Source of the DNA: Paenibacillaceae bacterium GAS479 | GTDB lineage: Bacteria > Bacillota > Bacilli > Paenibacillales > Paenibacillaceae | DNA: 64,000 bases | Direction of reading: 5' to 3' | Assembly (NCBI GenBank): GCA_900105225.1 | Contig: LT629764.1 | Location: 322,098-386,097 of the forward strand | Shown: in pieces, positions 52,100-61,315 of the stretch | Layout of the letters: each line of letters starts with the position of its first letter | Numbering within the stretch: the first letter of the stretch is position 1 | The notes under the pieces: model-generated | What the model was told of the DNA's origin: nothing | Seen by the model: only the letters and a program-made list of their open reading frames with translations | Databases searched by the model: none | Position numbers and translations under genes: made by a program

Positions 52100-54919
52100 C
52101 TACCCGCATCTACTATACCCGCAGTTGCCGCAGGTTTTGCAGCCTTCCACGTTCAGCAGAGCTGCGCTGCCGCAGGAAGGACATAAATCCAGCGAGCCGG
52201 TTGCGTCTTTATGAGCATGTCCTGCGGTTGCACCATGTGATAATCCGATCGAACCGCTTTCATACCCCAGGGCAGGCTCGTCAGCCAAAGCCGGAGCCTC
52301 CTGAGCAGCGGCAAGTCCGGCTTCATTCGCGTATGTCGCCGCAGCATCCTCGCGCGAGAAGCTGACATGCATCTCCAGCGCTTTGGCTACAGCGTCCGCG
52401 ATGGATTCCACGCGGTTCGCACCGAAGCCGATTGCGCCGGAGCCGCCAATGCCTTTGAGATGTTTGGTCAGCAGCTCAACCTTCTGGCCGTGATCACCGT
52501 AACGCAGGAACAGCGAGCAGACGCGGCCGAGCGCTTCCGCCATTGCGAACACATCGGAGCCGGCTTTGCCGACGTTGAGGAAAATTTCGCCCGGCGTGCC
52601 GTTCAGGTCGTTGATCGTAATGTACGCCATGCCGAATGGCGTGTTGATTTTGTACGTCGCTCCGCGCAAAATCTGCGGACGGCGCTTGTACTCATTATCG
52701 ATAACTTTGCCCGCTGCGGCAGTTGGAGCTAGAGTTGCTTGTTGCGCCGCCGCTGAGACAATTGCGTTAGTCTCCGACGAGGCAGAAGCAGACAATACCG
52801 CACCAGCAGATGTACCTGATGCTGCAAATGATGCGCCAGCTGCGTCTTCTGCTTTCACACCTGCTGCCGCTACCGAAGCTCCGTTCTCCGCTCCAAACGA
52901 GGCCCCTACTGATTCCGCCCCTGCTCGTTCCGCTCCTCCTGCTTTACCCGCTTGCCCCGCTCCGCTCTCCCCCGCTTCAGCGATCTTCTCTTCCTTCGCC
53001 GTACTCAGCACCTGTACATCCCGACTACCATCACGATAGATCGTGACGCCCTTACATCCTAAATCATAGGCCAGCTCATAAAGCCGTGTCGTCTCCTCGA
53101 TAGTGAAGTCAGCCGAGCAATTGGCCGTCTTCGAGATCGAGCTGTCTACCCAGCGCTGAATTGCAGCCTGCACACGGATATGATCCTCCGGCGACAGATC
53201 CATCGCGGTGACAAAATGCTCCGGAAGAGCTTCGCCCGGATGAGCATCCTTCCACTCCTGTGCAATCGGCACGAGCTGTTTGTCGAAGCCGAGCCGGCTT
53301 TGCCGGAAATATTCAAAAGCAAAGTAAGGCTCGATGCCGGTCGAGGTGCCGACCATCGTACCGGTGCTGCCTGTCGGAGCCTGCGTCAGCACGGTGACGT
53401 TGCGGATGCCTTTGGAGCGCACCGCTTCGCCAACTTCCGGGAAACGCTCCACTATATTTTTCATAAAGCCGCTCTGTAAATACAGTTCCGCATCAAACGC
53501 CGGGAATGCTTCCTTCTCCGCCGCGATTTCAGCCGAAGCCAGGTAGGACTCGCGTGCGATGAACGCATATAGACGGTCAAGGAATTCCAGTGATTCCGGG
53601 CTGCCATAACGAATACCAAGGTGGATCATTAGTTCGGCCAGCCCCATCGAACCGAGGCCAACGCGGCGTTCATTCTTCTGATTCCGCTCGTTTTCCTCAA
53701 AATGATACGGCGTTGTATCAATGACGTTATCGAGGAACCGTACCGACCAACGTGTTACGCGCCCGAGCTCTTCCCAATCGACGTCATGACGGCTCTCGTC
53801 GTAGAACTTAGACAGATTGATCGCTGACAGATTACAGACGCCCCACGCCGGAAGCCCCTGCTCGCCGCAAGGATTGGTGCAGATGATCGGATTAAAATAC
53901 CAGCTGTTAGACATGTCATTATAGTATTCCATGAACACTACGCCGGGCTCGGCCGATTTCCAGGCAGACTCCATGATTGTCGCCCACACCTCGCGCGCTT
54001 TGACCGTGTGATACGGCAGCACAGTTCCACCCAGCTTGCGCCATGCCGCTAGATCGCCATTCCAATGTTCATCGTACAGCGGATCTTTCGTATCCGGGAA
54101 AACCAGCTCCCACTCGCCGTCTTCCTTGACCGCCTTCATGAAACCGTTGCTGACGCAGACAGACAGGTTGGCATTAGTCACCTCGCCCATCTTCTGCTTC
54201 ACGGTAATGAAGTCCATTAGATCGGGATGCCAGTCATTTATCATCAGCATCAGCGCACCACGGCGGCTGCCGCCTTGTTCAATCAAGCCTGTTGTATAGC
54301 TGAAAAGCCCGCCCCAGCTCACCGAGCCGCTGGAAGAGCCGTTCACCCCGGCGACGACCGACCTGCGCGGACGAAGCGAGGATAGATTGATGCCAACTCC
54401 GCCGCCCCGCGCCATAATTTCGGTCATCTCGGCCAGCGTTTGCATAATGCCGCCCCGGCTGTCATGCGGAGATGGAATGACGTAACAATTGAAAAGCGTC
54501 AGCTCATCGCTTGCTCCCGCCCCAGCCGCGATGCGGCCGCCCGGTACGAGCTTCCAATCCTCCAATATGTAGCGGAAGCGCTCCTCCCACAGCTTTTGCC
54601 GCTCAGCATCCGGCTCTGCAGAGCTCATCGCTTTAGCGAGCCGGCTCCACATTTCCTCCGGTGTTTTTTCGGCTGTCAGCGTCAGCTTCTCCACATCCGA
54701 TTCCACGACAGCTCCGCTGCGCGTCCGTACTGTCGCTTTGTTGCCGCTGCGATTGATGACCTCACCGACTTCCTTGGTCGGGAATTTCGGATCATCCTTA
54801 GTGAGCACGAGAACCGTGTCGCCAATCTTAGTTTGTTTGGGATCAGCCTTTTTCCAGGCGTACCGATCAAGAAATATCTTTTCGCTGAGCCCTTCAAGGC
54901 TCGTAAGCTTTGTCGCCAT
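52100..54919 (-). CDS. nrdJ: Adenosylcobalamin-dependent (class II) ribonucleoside-diphosphate reductase
   Basis: This enzyme makes deoxyribonucleotides using vitamin B12, with or without oxygen. The length is 939 residues from ATG 54919; a GTG at 54931 sits too close to GGGAGA. Signatures are LFNCYVIPSP, GGGVGINLSSLRPR, NPCGEQGLPAWGVCNLSAINL (active-site Cys and Glu), LTQAPTGSTGTMVGTSTGIEP and the C-terminal zinc ribbon CPSCG/CKTCGNCGYSRCG. Residues about 636-740 are a long Ala/Gly/Ser-rich, low-complexity linker before the PQILRGATYKINTPFG domain; this is longer than usual. No cobalamin riboswitch or clear NrdR box is seen upstream. Confidence 0.93.
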   Translation of the reverse strand: MATKLTSLEGLSEKIFLDRYAWKKADPKQTKIGDTVLVLTKDDPKFPTKEVGEVINRSGNKATVRTRSGAVVESDVEKLTLTAEKTPEEMWSRLAKAMSSAEPDAERQKLWEERFRYILEDWKLVPGGRIAAGAGASDELTLFNCYVIPSPHDSRGGIMQTLAEMTEIMARGGGVGINLSSLRPRRSVVAGVNGSSSGSVSWGGLFSYTTGLIEQGGSRRGALMLMINDWHPDLMDFITVKQKMGEVTNANLSVCVSNGFMKAVKEDGEWELVFPDTKDPLYDEHWNGDLAAWRKLGGTVLPYHTVKAREVWATIMESAWKSAEPGVVFMEYYNDMSNSWYFNPIICTNPCGEQGLPAWGVCNLSAINLSKFYDESRHDVDWEELGRVTRWSVRFLDNVIDTTPYHFEENERNQKNERRVGLGSMGLAELMIHLGIRYGSPESLEFLDRLYAFIARESYLASAEIAAEKEAFPAFDAELYLQSGFMKNIVERFPEVGEAVRSKGIRNVTVLTQAPTGSTGTMVGTSTGIEPYFAFEYFRQSRLGFDKQLVPIAQEWKDAHPGEALPEHFVTAMDLSPEDHIRVQAAIQRWVDSSISKTANCSADFTIEETTRLYELAYDLGCKGVTIYRDGSRDVQVLSTAKEEKIAEAGESGAGQAGKAGGAERAGAESVGASFGAENGASVAAAGVKAEDAAGASFAASGTSAGAVLSASASSETNAIVSAAAQQATLAPTAAAGKVIDNEYKRRPQILRGATYKINTPFGMAYITINDLNGTPGEIFLNVGKAGSDVFAMAEALGRVCSLFLRYGDHGQKVELLTKHLKGIGGSGAIGFGANRVESIADAVAKALEMHVSFSREDAAATYANEAGLAAAQEAPALADEPALGYESGSIGLSHGATAGHAHKDATGSLDLCPSCGSAALLNVEGCKTCGNCGYSRCG

Positions 54920-54984
54920 CGTATAAGCCACTCTCCCTTGGTTATGCTGATTCTGATACTAGAATGTACAACCTATAAGAGGTT

Positions 54985-55151
54985 GTTCAAAAAGGCCACC
55001 ATTGATCACGAAGTGAAGCAGGAAGCGAACTCGACATCGAATCTTGTATTCACCTTCGAAGTCCGGTGCTCATGTAGGTTTGCCTACACTCCGCTCCTCC
55101 TTCTTCCCGTTCATACAACCTTCTCGGTGCCCAATGGCGACCTTTTTGAAC
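54985..55151. repeat. MITE-like repeat with 20-bp terminal inverted repeats
   Basis: The left end GTTCAAAAAGGCCACCATTG (54985-55004) and the complement of the right end (55132-55151) agree in 18 of 20 bases. The 167-bp body encodes nothing and contains an inner GTAGG/CCTAC pairing. It looks like a non-autonomous repeat of a kind I recall as common in Paenibacillus intergenic regions. Confidence 0.65.
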
Positions 55152-55337
55152 TCGCACTATAAGGACGTTGAAGCTGTATCTCTCGGATGAAAAGTCCATA
55201 TGTCGTGCCTATTCTTAAGTATACCCTACTAGATATTGATTTGCATGTTCTTATTAATCTGTATCTAGAATGCTTATTGAACCGCCTTTCTTGGGGCATA
55301 CTGGGAGCATTGAAGACAAAGAGAGGGGCCGATAGAG

Positions 55338-57185
55338 ATGACGCGAACCGTCAAAGAGGGCGGAATGGGACGGCTGCATCCGCTCGTCGACCTGCGTATG
55401 GATCGCTCCTGGTTCGAGGAGCTGCAAGCCCGTATTGACCGCAATGGGCCTTGGGATGATTGGACTTTATATCAGCTGGCTATGGAGGCCGAGCAGTCTC
55501 GCCGCATCGAGAGCTTCGAAGAACTTCAGTGTATTCGTTTCTTGAACGGGCTTGAGCCGATGAAACATCAGACCGAAACCGCTGTGCGCGTTTTGCATGA
55601 TATGGGTGGTAGAGCAATATTGGCGGATGAGGTCGGGCTTGGCAAAACGATCGAGGCCGGACTCATCCTCAAGGAATATCTCGTCCGGGGACTTGTGCGC
55701 AAAGCGCTTATTCTCGTGCCTGCATCGCTCGTTTTGCAGTGGGTACGCGAGCTCAATACCAAGTTCGGCATTACGGCTATTGCTCAAAAGCGGGCCCATA
55801 CATGGAACTATGATGTTGTCGTCGCCTCCATCGACACCGCCAAGCGCGAACCGCATCGCGAGCTGCTGCTAGGCACCGACTATGACATGCTGATCATCGA
55901 CGAGGCGCATAAGCTCAAAAACAAAAAAACGACCAACTACCAGTTCATCACGCAGCTGCGCAAAAAATACTGTCTGCTGCTCACCGCCACGCCGGTTCAG
56001 AATGATCTGGAGGAGCTGTACAATCTAATCACGCTGCTTAAACCGGGCCAGCTCGGCGGGCATGGCGAGTTTGCCTCCAACTTTGTCGTGGGCAAACGCA
56101 TGCCGAAAAATGAAGGCCAATTACAAGAAGCTCTATCTTCAGTCATGATTCGCAACCGCCGAGGCGAGGGCGACGTTAAATTCACCAAGCGGATTGTCCG
56201 CAATGTGCCGCTCCACCTTTCTAAGGAGGAGATGGATCTATACGAGGCCGTCACTGCCTTTGTTAAAGAACGCTACGAGGAGAGCGGCGGGAATTTGACA
56301 AGCATGCTTTCGCTCGTCACGCTGCAGCGCGAGGTATGCTCAAGCCGCGACTCCGTTTTCCTGACGCTCGTCAATATGTTCAAAAAAACAGCCGAGGACT
56401 CCCCCGTGCGCGGCAAGATTTGGGAGCTCATCGAGGTCATCAAGCAGATCAAGTCCAACACCAAAGCGGAAAAAGCGATGGAGCTCGTCCGCGAGAGCGA
56501 TGGCAAAGCCATTATTTTCACGGAATATCGGGCAACACAGGAGTATTTGCTGCAATTTTTCCGTGGCTCGGATATTACGGCTGTTCCGTACCGAGGTGGC
56601 ATGGGACGTGGCAAAAAAGACTGGATGATGGATCTGTTCCGCGGTCGCGCTCAGGTCATGATCGCCACAGAAGCCGGCGGCGAAGGCATCAATCTGCAGT
56701 TTTGCAGCCGCATCATCAACTTTGACCTGCCTTGGAATCCAATGCGGGTTGAGCAGCGAATCGGGCGCGTCCATCGTCTCGGCCAAACCGAGGATGTGCA
56801 GATTTACAATCTGTGCACGCTGGGCACAATCGAAGAACATATCGTAAACCTGCTGCATGAAAAAATCGATATGTTTGAGTCCGTCATTGGTGAGCTTGAT
56901 CATATTTTGGAAAAGTTCGAAAAAGAAGAAACAATGGAGGAACGGCTGGCCCGCGTTCTGCTTGAAGCCCGCGACGATCAGGGAATCGCACAGGGCATCG
57001 AGCATCTCGGCCATTCCATCCGCAAGCTGGCGGAAGAGCCGGAGGAAATGGCAAGCGAGTCGCTGCCGGAAAATGGCGAATCATCCCCCACGCCATCACG
57101 TAGAGGCTCACGCGCCGCCCGCCGTCATGCGATAAATCGGATGTTGGACGGTGCTTCAACGATCGTGGAGGTGGATTCACCGTGA
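55338..57185 (+). CDS. yqhH: SNF2-family DEAD/DEAH-box helicase, YqhH-like
   Basis: The 615-residue helicase/translocase has Walker A in LADEVGLGKTIEAG (about residue 96), the DEAH box in LIIDEAHKLKN, motif III LLTATPVQNDLEELYNLI, and the C-terminal helicase half IIFTEYRATQEYLLQFF, VMIATEAGGEGINLQFC and RIGRVHRLGQ. It would act on DNA- or RNA-bound proteins. The next gene matches YqhG, giving the B. subtilis yqhH-yqhG pair; in that organism it lies near gcvT and sinIR, whereas here a repeat and nrdJ are upstream. ATG 55338 has GAGAGGGG upstream. The biological role is poorly defined. Confidence 0.9.
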   Translation: MTRTVKEGGMGRLHPLVDLRMDRSWFEELQARIDRNGPWDDWTLYQLAMEAEQSRRIESFEELQCIRFLNGLEPMKHQTETAVRVLHDMGGRAILADEVGLGKTIEAGLILKEYLVRGLVRKALILVPASLVLQWVRELNTKFGITAIAQKRAHTWNYDVVVASIDTAKREPHRELLLGTDYDMLIIDEAHKLKNKKTTNYQFITQLRKKYCLLLTATPVQNDLEELYNLITLLKPGQLGGHGEFASNFVVGKRMPKNEGQLQEALSSVMIRNRRGEGDVKFTKRIVRNVPLHLSKEEMDLYEAVTAFVKERYEESGGNLTSMLSLVTLQREVCSSRDSVFLTLVNMFKKTAEDSPVRGKIWELIEVIKQIKSNTKAEKAMELVRESDGKAIIFTEYRATQEYLLQFFRGSDITAVPYRGGMGRGKKDWMMDLFRGRAQVMIATEAGGEGINLQFCSRIINFDLPWNPMRVEQRIGRVHRLGQTEDVQIYNLCTLGTIEEHIVNLLHEKIDMFESVIGELDHILEKFEKEETMEERLARVLLEARDDQGIAQGIEHLGHSIRKLAEEPEEMASESLPENGESSPTPSRRGSRAARRHAINRMLDGASTIVEVDSP

Positions 57186-58138
57186 ATGATAAGCAGGTAC
57201 AGCGTTTTTTAACTAAATATGTTGAAGCAACAGGATGTCATATCGTCGAAAAATCACCGTCCCACATGACCGTCAAGCTCTCCCCTGCCGCTGATCGGGA
57301 ACTAACGAACCGCCCTTACTATTGGAGCTACGTCGATCGGGCCGGCGTGGAGCCGGAGACGATGACGTATTTATTCGTTACCGACGGTCAGCGTTACGAC
57401 GAGCAGCAGCTTCGCCAAGCGGAAGCCGAAGCCGCGACAGAGGCGGCAGCTGAGCTTGGAGAAATGGAGCAGGCGGCGCAAAGCGCGCTGAGCCGCTCCA
57501 TCGGTTTTGTGCATGGCTCTATAACCGGAGTGCGTACGCCGCGCGAAGATCTTTATTTTGGCTCGCGCAAGCTGGATCAGCTGTTCGAAGCTGCCCGGGT
57601 CGGCGGAGGTTATGTGTATCTGTTCCAGGAACCGGAGCGCCGCTCGCTGAATCCGTTCGATTCCATAGCTTACACCGCGTGGTTAGGCGTGAATTTACGG
57701 GTGGAGTTCGCTTGCGACATGAAGCGCGAGGAAATTCACTCCTATGGCATCTCGCTCGCTACGGGCAATATTCAGGAAAATTTCCACGATCGCCTGTCTG
57801 CACTGCGACTGACTCCGAAGCTGCCTGCTAATGTGCATACAGCACGCAATGGCCTGACACTCGCCCGTGCGCTGTCCGTAGTCGAAACTCATCTGGAACG
57901 CAAGCTGCGGGCGGCGGACTTTAGCTGGGCTGAAGGAGCATCCCGCAGGCTCGACGAGGAGCTGGCGATTCTGGCCCATTACTACGAAAGAATGCTGGAA
58001 TCCGCCGAAGAGGAGCACCGGGAAGGTATAGCTGCTCAGTATGAGAATCGGAAAGAAGAGATTCGCTGGCAATACGAACCCCGGGTCACCGTATCGGCCA
58101 TCAACTGCGGAGTTTTTCATCTCGAAGGTATAGATTAG
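57182..58138 (+). CDS. yqhG: YqhG-family protein
   Basis: The 318-residue protein starts at GTG 57182, overlapping the helicase stop by four bases, so the two are translationally coupled. Features are FLTKYVEATGCHIVEKSPSHMTVKLSPAADRELTNRPYYWSYVDR at the N-terminus and a C-terminal helical part (EEELAILAHYYERMLESAEEEHREGIAAQYENRKEEIRWQYEPRVTV). It was recognised from gene order and size as YqhG, the conserved partner of YqhH in Bacillales. No enzymatic motif is visible. It probably works with the helicase. Confidence 0.8.
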   Translation: MNDKQVQRFLTKYVEATGCHIVEKSPSHMTVKLSPAADRELTNRPYYWSYVDRAGVEPETMTYLFVTDGQRYDEQQLRQAEAEAATEAAAELGEMEQAAQSALSRSIGFVHGSITGVRTPREDLYFGSRKLDQLFEAARVGGGYVYLFQEPERRSLNPFDSIAYTAWLGVNLRVEFACDMKREEIHSYGISLATGNIQENFHDRLSALRLTPKLPANVHTARNGLTLARALSVVETHLERKLRAADFSWAEGASRRLDEELAILAHYYERMLESAEEEHREGIAAQYENRKEEIRWQYEPRVTVSAINCGVFHLEGID

Positions 58139-58257
58139 ACCGTTTGGAGCGGAATCCGGGAAGATTCGTACTCAGCTACCGTTGTTACGAGTTTATGCGA
58201 TAGAGAGCGGCAAGAATAGGCAAGCAGCCACTGACAGCAAGCAACAGCCTTCGCCAG

Positions 58258-58288
58258 CAAGTCTGTTTACAATAAGAGAACAGACTTG
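58258..58288 (+). other. Stem-loop downstream of yqhG
   Basis: CAAGTCTGTT and AACAGACTTG form a 10-base stem with an 11-base loop. No T-run follows, so termination would be weak. Confidence 0.5.
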
Positions 58289-58366
58289 TCCCCGCTAAGC
58301 CACATCTGAGCCAGCTCCAGCAAAGGGACAGCATCGTCCGAGATTGTCAAGGAGGTCATACGAGGA

Positions 58367-59386
58367 ATGAACTTTCACACAAAAGCAGCTTTCGCTGCTG
58401 TGCTCGCTCTGCTCATTTGCAGCACGGCCACAACGACGGCTTCAGCTTCCGATACAACCGCTTCCCCAAGCCGCAATAGTATTCAGACTGCAGCACCGGA
58501 CAGCGAATCGTTGCAATTGTTGAAAAAACAAGCCGCAGCTTGGCAAGAAGAGCTTTCTGCTCAACCGGAATTCGCCAGCTGGAAGGGAGCTTCACTGGCG
58601 ATAGAGTCGCTTGGTCCCGGCGCCCATTCCTGGCTAGCTACTGTAAAAGAAGCCGGCAGTGGCCGTTCAGTTGGTTATATGATTGTACATGCGCAAGAAA
58701 ACGGAGGTTATGTTCTTGGTGAGTATGGTGCGGGCGACAGCCCGCTGTTTGATACGGCCAGAATGAAGGCTGGCATTCGTAAAGCCAAGCTGAGCTCAAT
58801 GGAGAGCATTAGCAAGCTTTACCTCTCTCCTGCTGCAGCTGTATGGCGACTAACCGATGCCAAAGGAAAACATTTCTATGCTGATGCATGGTCAGGCGAA
58901 ATCCTTCCTATCGATGATGGCCAATGGAAAAAAGCAGCTTCCACATGGGCCGCTACCGGTGAGACAATCAATTACGCACCTTCTAATGATAACGCTTCCA
59001 ATAAATCCAACAACAGTGCATCTAATTTCGCTATGAATTCTTCAACCTCCACCAGCTTGCCTCTTCCACAACTGAAGCAAGTCATATCTCTCCAGGCGGA
59101 TGAACCGCTAGAGCGACTTTCCTGGCTGCTGCAGCCTGGACTAACAAAGCCAACCGAACAGAAGCTGCTCTCTCTGCTGCGGAGCGGCAAACTGCTCGAC
59201 TATTCGGCTGAGTTGTATGGCGAGTCAGTCAGGCTGATCGGCCAAGCGGCCGGTTATCACTGCTGGTCGGACGGTCAAAACTATGGTGCGTTTACCCTGT
59301 CCGGCTCCCGGGGAGTTCGCTACTGGTCCCTAAGCGATGCAGCGGCGAATGGAACATTTTATCCCGTGCCACCTCCCTCAATCTAA
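58367..59386 (+). CDS. Exported protein of unknown function
   Basis: In this 339-residue protein the signal peptide ends TTTASAS. The mature part has KQAAAWQEELSAQPEFASWKGASL, a strand-rich middle (GYMIVHAQENGGYVLGEYGAGDSPLFD, YLSPAAAVWRLTDAKGKHFYADAWSGEILPI) and an Asn/Ser-rich linker (residues about 205-230). The middle recalls PepSY-like or cysteine-protease propeptide pieces, but no family is recognised with confidence. AAGGAGG precedes ATG 58367. Its end overlaps the convergent yqzE-like gene by four bases. Confidence 0.7.
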   Translation: MNFHTKAAFAAVLALLICSTATTTASASDTTASPSRNSIQTAAPDSESLQLLKKQAAAWQEELSAQPEFASWKGASLAIESLGPGAHSWLATVKEAGSGRSVGYMIVHAQENGGYVLGEYGAGDSPLFDTARMKAGIRKAKLSSMESISKLYLSPAAAVWRLTDAKGKHFYADAWSGEILPIDDGQWKKAASTWAATGETINYAPSNDNASNKSNNSASNFAMNSSTSTSLPLPQLKQVISLQADEPLERLSWLLQPGLTKPTEQKLLSLLRSGKLLDYSAELYGESVRLIGQAAGYHCWSDGQNYGAFTLSGSRGVRYWSLSDAAANGTFYPVPPPSI

Positions 59387-59565
59387 CGCTTGAATCCACG
59401 CAGCCAAAGACTTATTCCCATACCTGACATGCCGAACCAGCGAGTTAGCCAAGGCTCCCGTTTCTGCTTGCGCTGCTTGCGCTTCTGCTTGTGAACGGTA
59501 CGCGGTGTTTCCACGTAGGTAACGATTCTCACCGTCATATCCTTGATCCATTCCTGAGAATCCAT
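59383..59565 (-). CDS. yqzE: YqzE-family small protein
   Basis: The 60-residue protein starts at ATG 59565 after GAGGAGG. The plan matches YqzE: DSQEWIKDMTVRIVTYVETPR, a Lys/Arg-rich middle (KQKRKQRKQKRE), then PWLTRWFGMSGMGISLWLRG. The hydrophobic C-terminus may touch the membrane. In B. subtilis yqzE lies near the comG competence operon; none is seen here. Function is unknown. Confidence 0.78.
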   Translation of the reverse strand: MDSQEWIKDMTVRIVTYVETPRTVHKQKRKQRKQKREPWLTRWFGMSGMGISLWLRGFKR

Positions 59566-59698
59566 ATAAGTTTCCTCCTCTGGCGTTCTATCTTCTAAGC
59601 TTATTCTTTCCGCTAACGATGTCCTTCAAACGCGCATAGTTCTGCATCAATGTGGAAAAATAGGAAGGAATACACGATGCGGATGGAGGACTTATCAG

Positions 59699-60424
59699 AT
59701 GAAGGTATGGATGATGGCCGGAGCGGCCCTAACAGCTTGTCTCCTTACAGGCTCCACAGCTGCGGCGGCGGATCAGCCGGCTCCTATAATCGAAGCGCCG
59801 AGTGAAATGCGCGGACTCAGCTATCAGGGTGCTCTGCCTTATGCTGAAGTTCTGATCGATGCTGGACATGGTGGAATTGACGGTGGCACTTTTCATAAGG
59901 ATTTACTGGAGAAAAACATCAATCTGGCTGTATCCAAAAAACTGCTCGTTCGCCTGCAGCAGCTCGGGGTCAGCGCCGTGCTTAATCGCAGTGGAGATTA
60001 TGCTCTTAGCGATGACAATCGCTGGCTCGGCAGCCGCTCCAGACATCAAAAGGATCTATCGCAGCGGTCAGGCCTGACTCAGGAGATCAACACAGGCATG
60101 CTGGTCAGCCTGCATGTGAACTTCTCCAAACGCAGTGCAGCACACGGACCCGTCGTTCTTCACCAGAAAAATCGTGGAGAAAGCGTCCTGCTTGCTCTTT
60201 GCATTCAAGATTCACTCAATCAGCAGCAAAAAACAAACGAGCTGCCAAGAGCCGGCAACCCGTTTTATTTACTGAATACAGTTAAGCAACCTGCTGTCAT
60301 TGTAGAGATGGGGTTCATCAGCAATGAGAATGACCGCGACATGCTTACGTCTGAACAGGGCCAGACGCAAATTGCCGAAGCCATCGCCTCAGGACTGCGG
60401 CAATATAAGCTTCTCTTCCGCTGA
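59699..60424 (+). CDS. N-acetylmuramoyl-L-alanine amidase (Amidase_3, CwlD-like)
   Basis: The 241-residue protein has a signal peptide ending STAAAA. The zinc amidase motifs are VLIDAGHGGIDGGT (His57), LLEKNIN (Glu71), LVSLHVNF (His139) and VIVEMGFISNE (Glu203). It cleaves the bond between muramic acid and the peptide in peptidoglycan. CwlD, a close relative, makes muramic-lactam in spore cortex. ATG 59699 follows GATGGAGG. The last 36 bases overlap the end of the convergent deacetylase gene. Confidence 0.87.
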   Translation: MKVWMMAGAALTACLLTGSTAAAADQPAPIIEAPSEMRGLSYQGALPYAEVLIDAGHGGIDGGTFHKDLLEKNINLAVSKKLLVRLQQLGVSAVLNRSGDYALSDDNRWLGSRSRHQKDLSQRSGLTQEINTGMLVSLHVNFSKRSAAHGPVVLHQKNRGESVLLALCIQDSLNQQQKTNELPRAGNPFYLLNTVKQPAVIVEMGFISNENDRDMLTSEQGQTQIAEAIASGLRQYKLLFR

Positions 60425-61279
60425 AATTGGCAGCAGCTCCGATGCCCGCACAAAGCGGATTCCGTCCATCGAAGAAGCCGCTTGGCGCAGCGCCGCTGAA
60501 GTCAGCAGCCCGGAAACGCCAACATGGCCGATTGTAATGCAGTCCCCCTGCTCCTTTGTAAGTCTTTTGAGAACAGCGAGTTGCCCCGAAATATGGCTTG
60601 CCGAATAGACATCATCGAGAAAAACGTCATTATGCAGTATCGGTAAACCAAGCTCTGAGGCCACTTTGGGCACAACCGTTTTGTACGTGGTACGGCTATC
60701 AAGGAAAAATAACCCCCGCTCCTTGCATACCGTGAGCACAACGCGCATGATGCGCTCGTCTGCTGTAATTTTACTGCCCATATGGTTGTTCATGCCCGTC
60801 GCATACGGTACCGAATCAATTGCTTTCTCGACAGCCTGCCTAACCTCGGCATCGGTCATCGTGCTGACAAGCGCTCCAGGTCCTAGCCACGATCGCTTGC
60901 CTTGGTTCGGCTCCATCGGCATATGAACAATGACGTCAAGTCCAAGACTATGAGCTTTCTCAGCATCCTCACGCGTTGTCACCAAGAAAGGCATGATCGC
61001 TGCTGTGATCGGCACCGGTAACCGGAACATTTCCTCGGTTCCCTTCATTTTGTTGCCAAAATCATCAATGACAATCGCTACCCGGCTGGCAGCAGGCGGC
61101 TTGGCTTTCTTCTCAGCATTCAGGGCTGCACTCTTCTCAACATGAGGAGCCGCACTCGTTGTCCCATGCAGGATGGCAGCTTCTGCGCTGGCGGTCTGAT
61201 AATGAGCTCCGTCCGGAAATGCCGTTAGCAACAAAGGCGCGACGAGCGTCGCAGTGAGCAAACGAGCCATGAATCGCAT
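60389..61279 (-). CDS. Divergent polysaccharide deacetylase family protein (YibQ/COG2861-like)
   Basis: The 296-residue protein has a signal peptide ending in the ASAEA region. The NodB-like fold shows VAIVIDDFGNKMKGTEEMFRLPVPITAAIMPF (catalytic Asp-Asp), DVIVHMPMEPNQGK (His) and YATGMNNHMGSKITAD, all signatures of the divergent polysaccharide deacetylase family. Together with the amidase it may remodel the wall or cortex in sporulation or germination. It is convergent with the amidase and overlaps it by 36 bases. Confidence 0.85.
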   Translation of the reverse strand: MRFMARLLTATLVAPLLLTAFPDGAHYQTASAEAAILHGTTSAAPHVEKSAALNAEKKAKPPAASRVAIVIDDFGNKMKGTEEMFRLPVPITAAIMPFLVTTREDAEKAHSLGLDVIVHMPMEPNQGKRSWLGPGALVSTMTDAEVRQAVEKAIDSVPYATGMNNHMGSKITADERIMRVVLTVCKERGLFFLDSRTTYKTVVPKVASELGLPILHNDVFLDDVYSASHISGQLAVLKRLTKEQGDCITIGHVGVSGLLTSAALRQAASSMDGIRFVRASELLPISAEEKLILPQS

Positions 61280-61315
61280 TATTGTCCCTCCCTGACCTCG
61301 TTATAAATTTGCCTA

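Noticed and set aside
52566-53046. Plus-strand Ala/Pro/Leu-rich frames opposite nrdJ
   Set aside because: They are the antisense of the Ala-rich linker and have no start signals.
54931-55337. NrdR box or cobalamin riboswitch upstream of nrdJ
   Set aside because: No match to the NrdR box pattern and no B12-box sequence was found; the region is mostly the MITE-like repeat.
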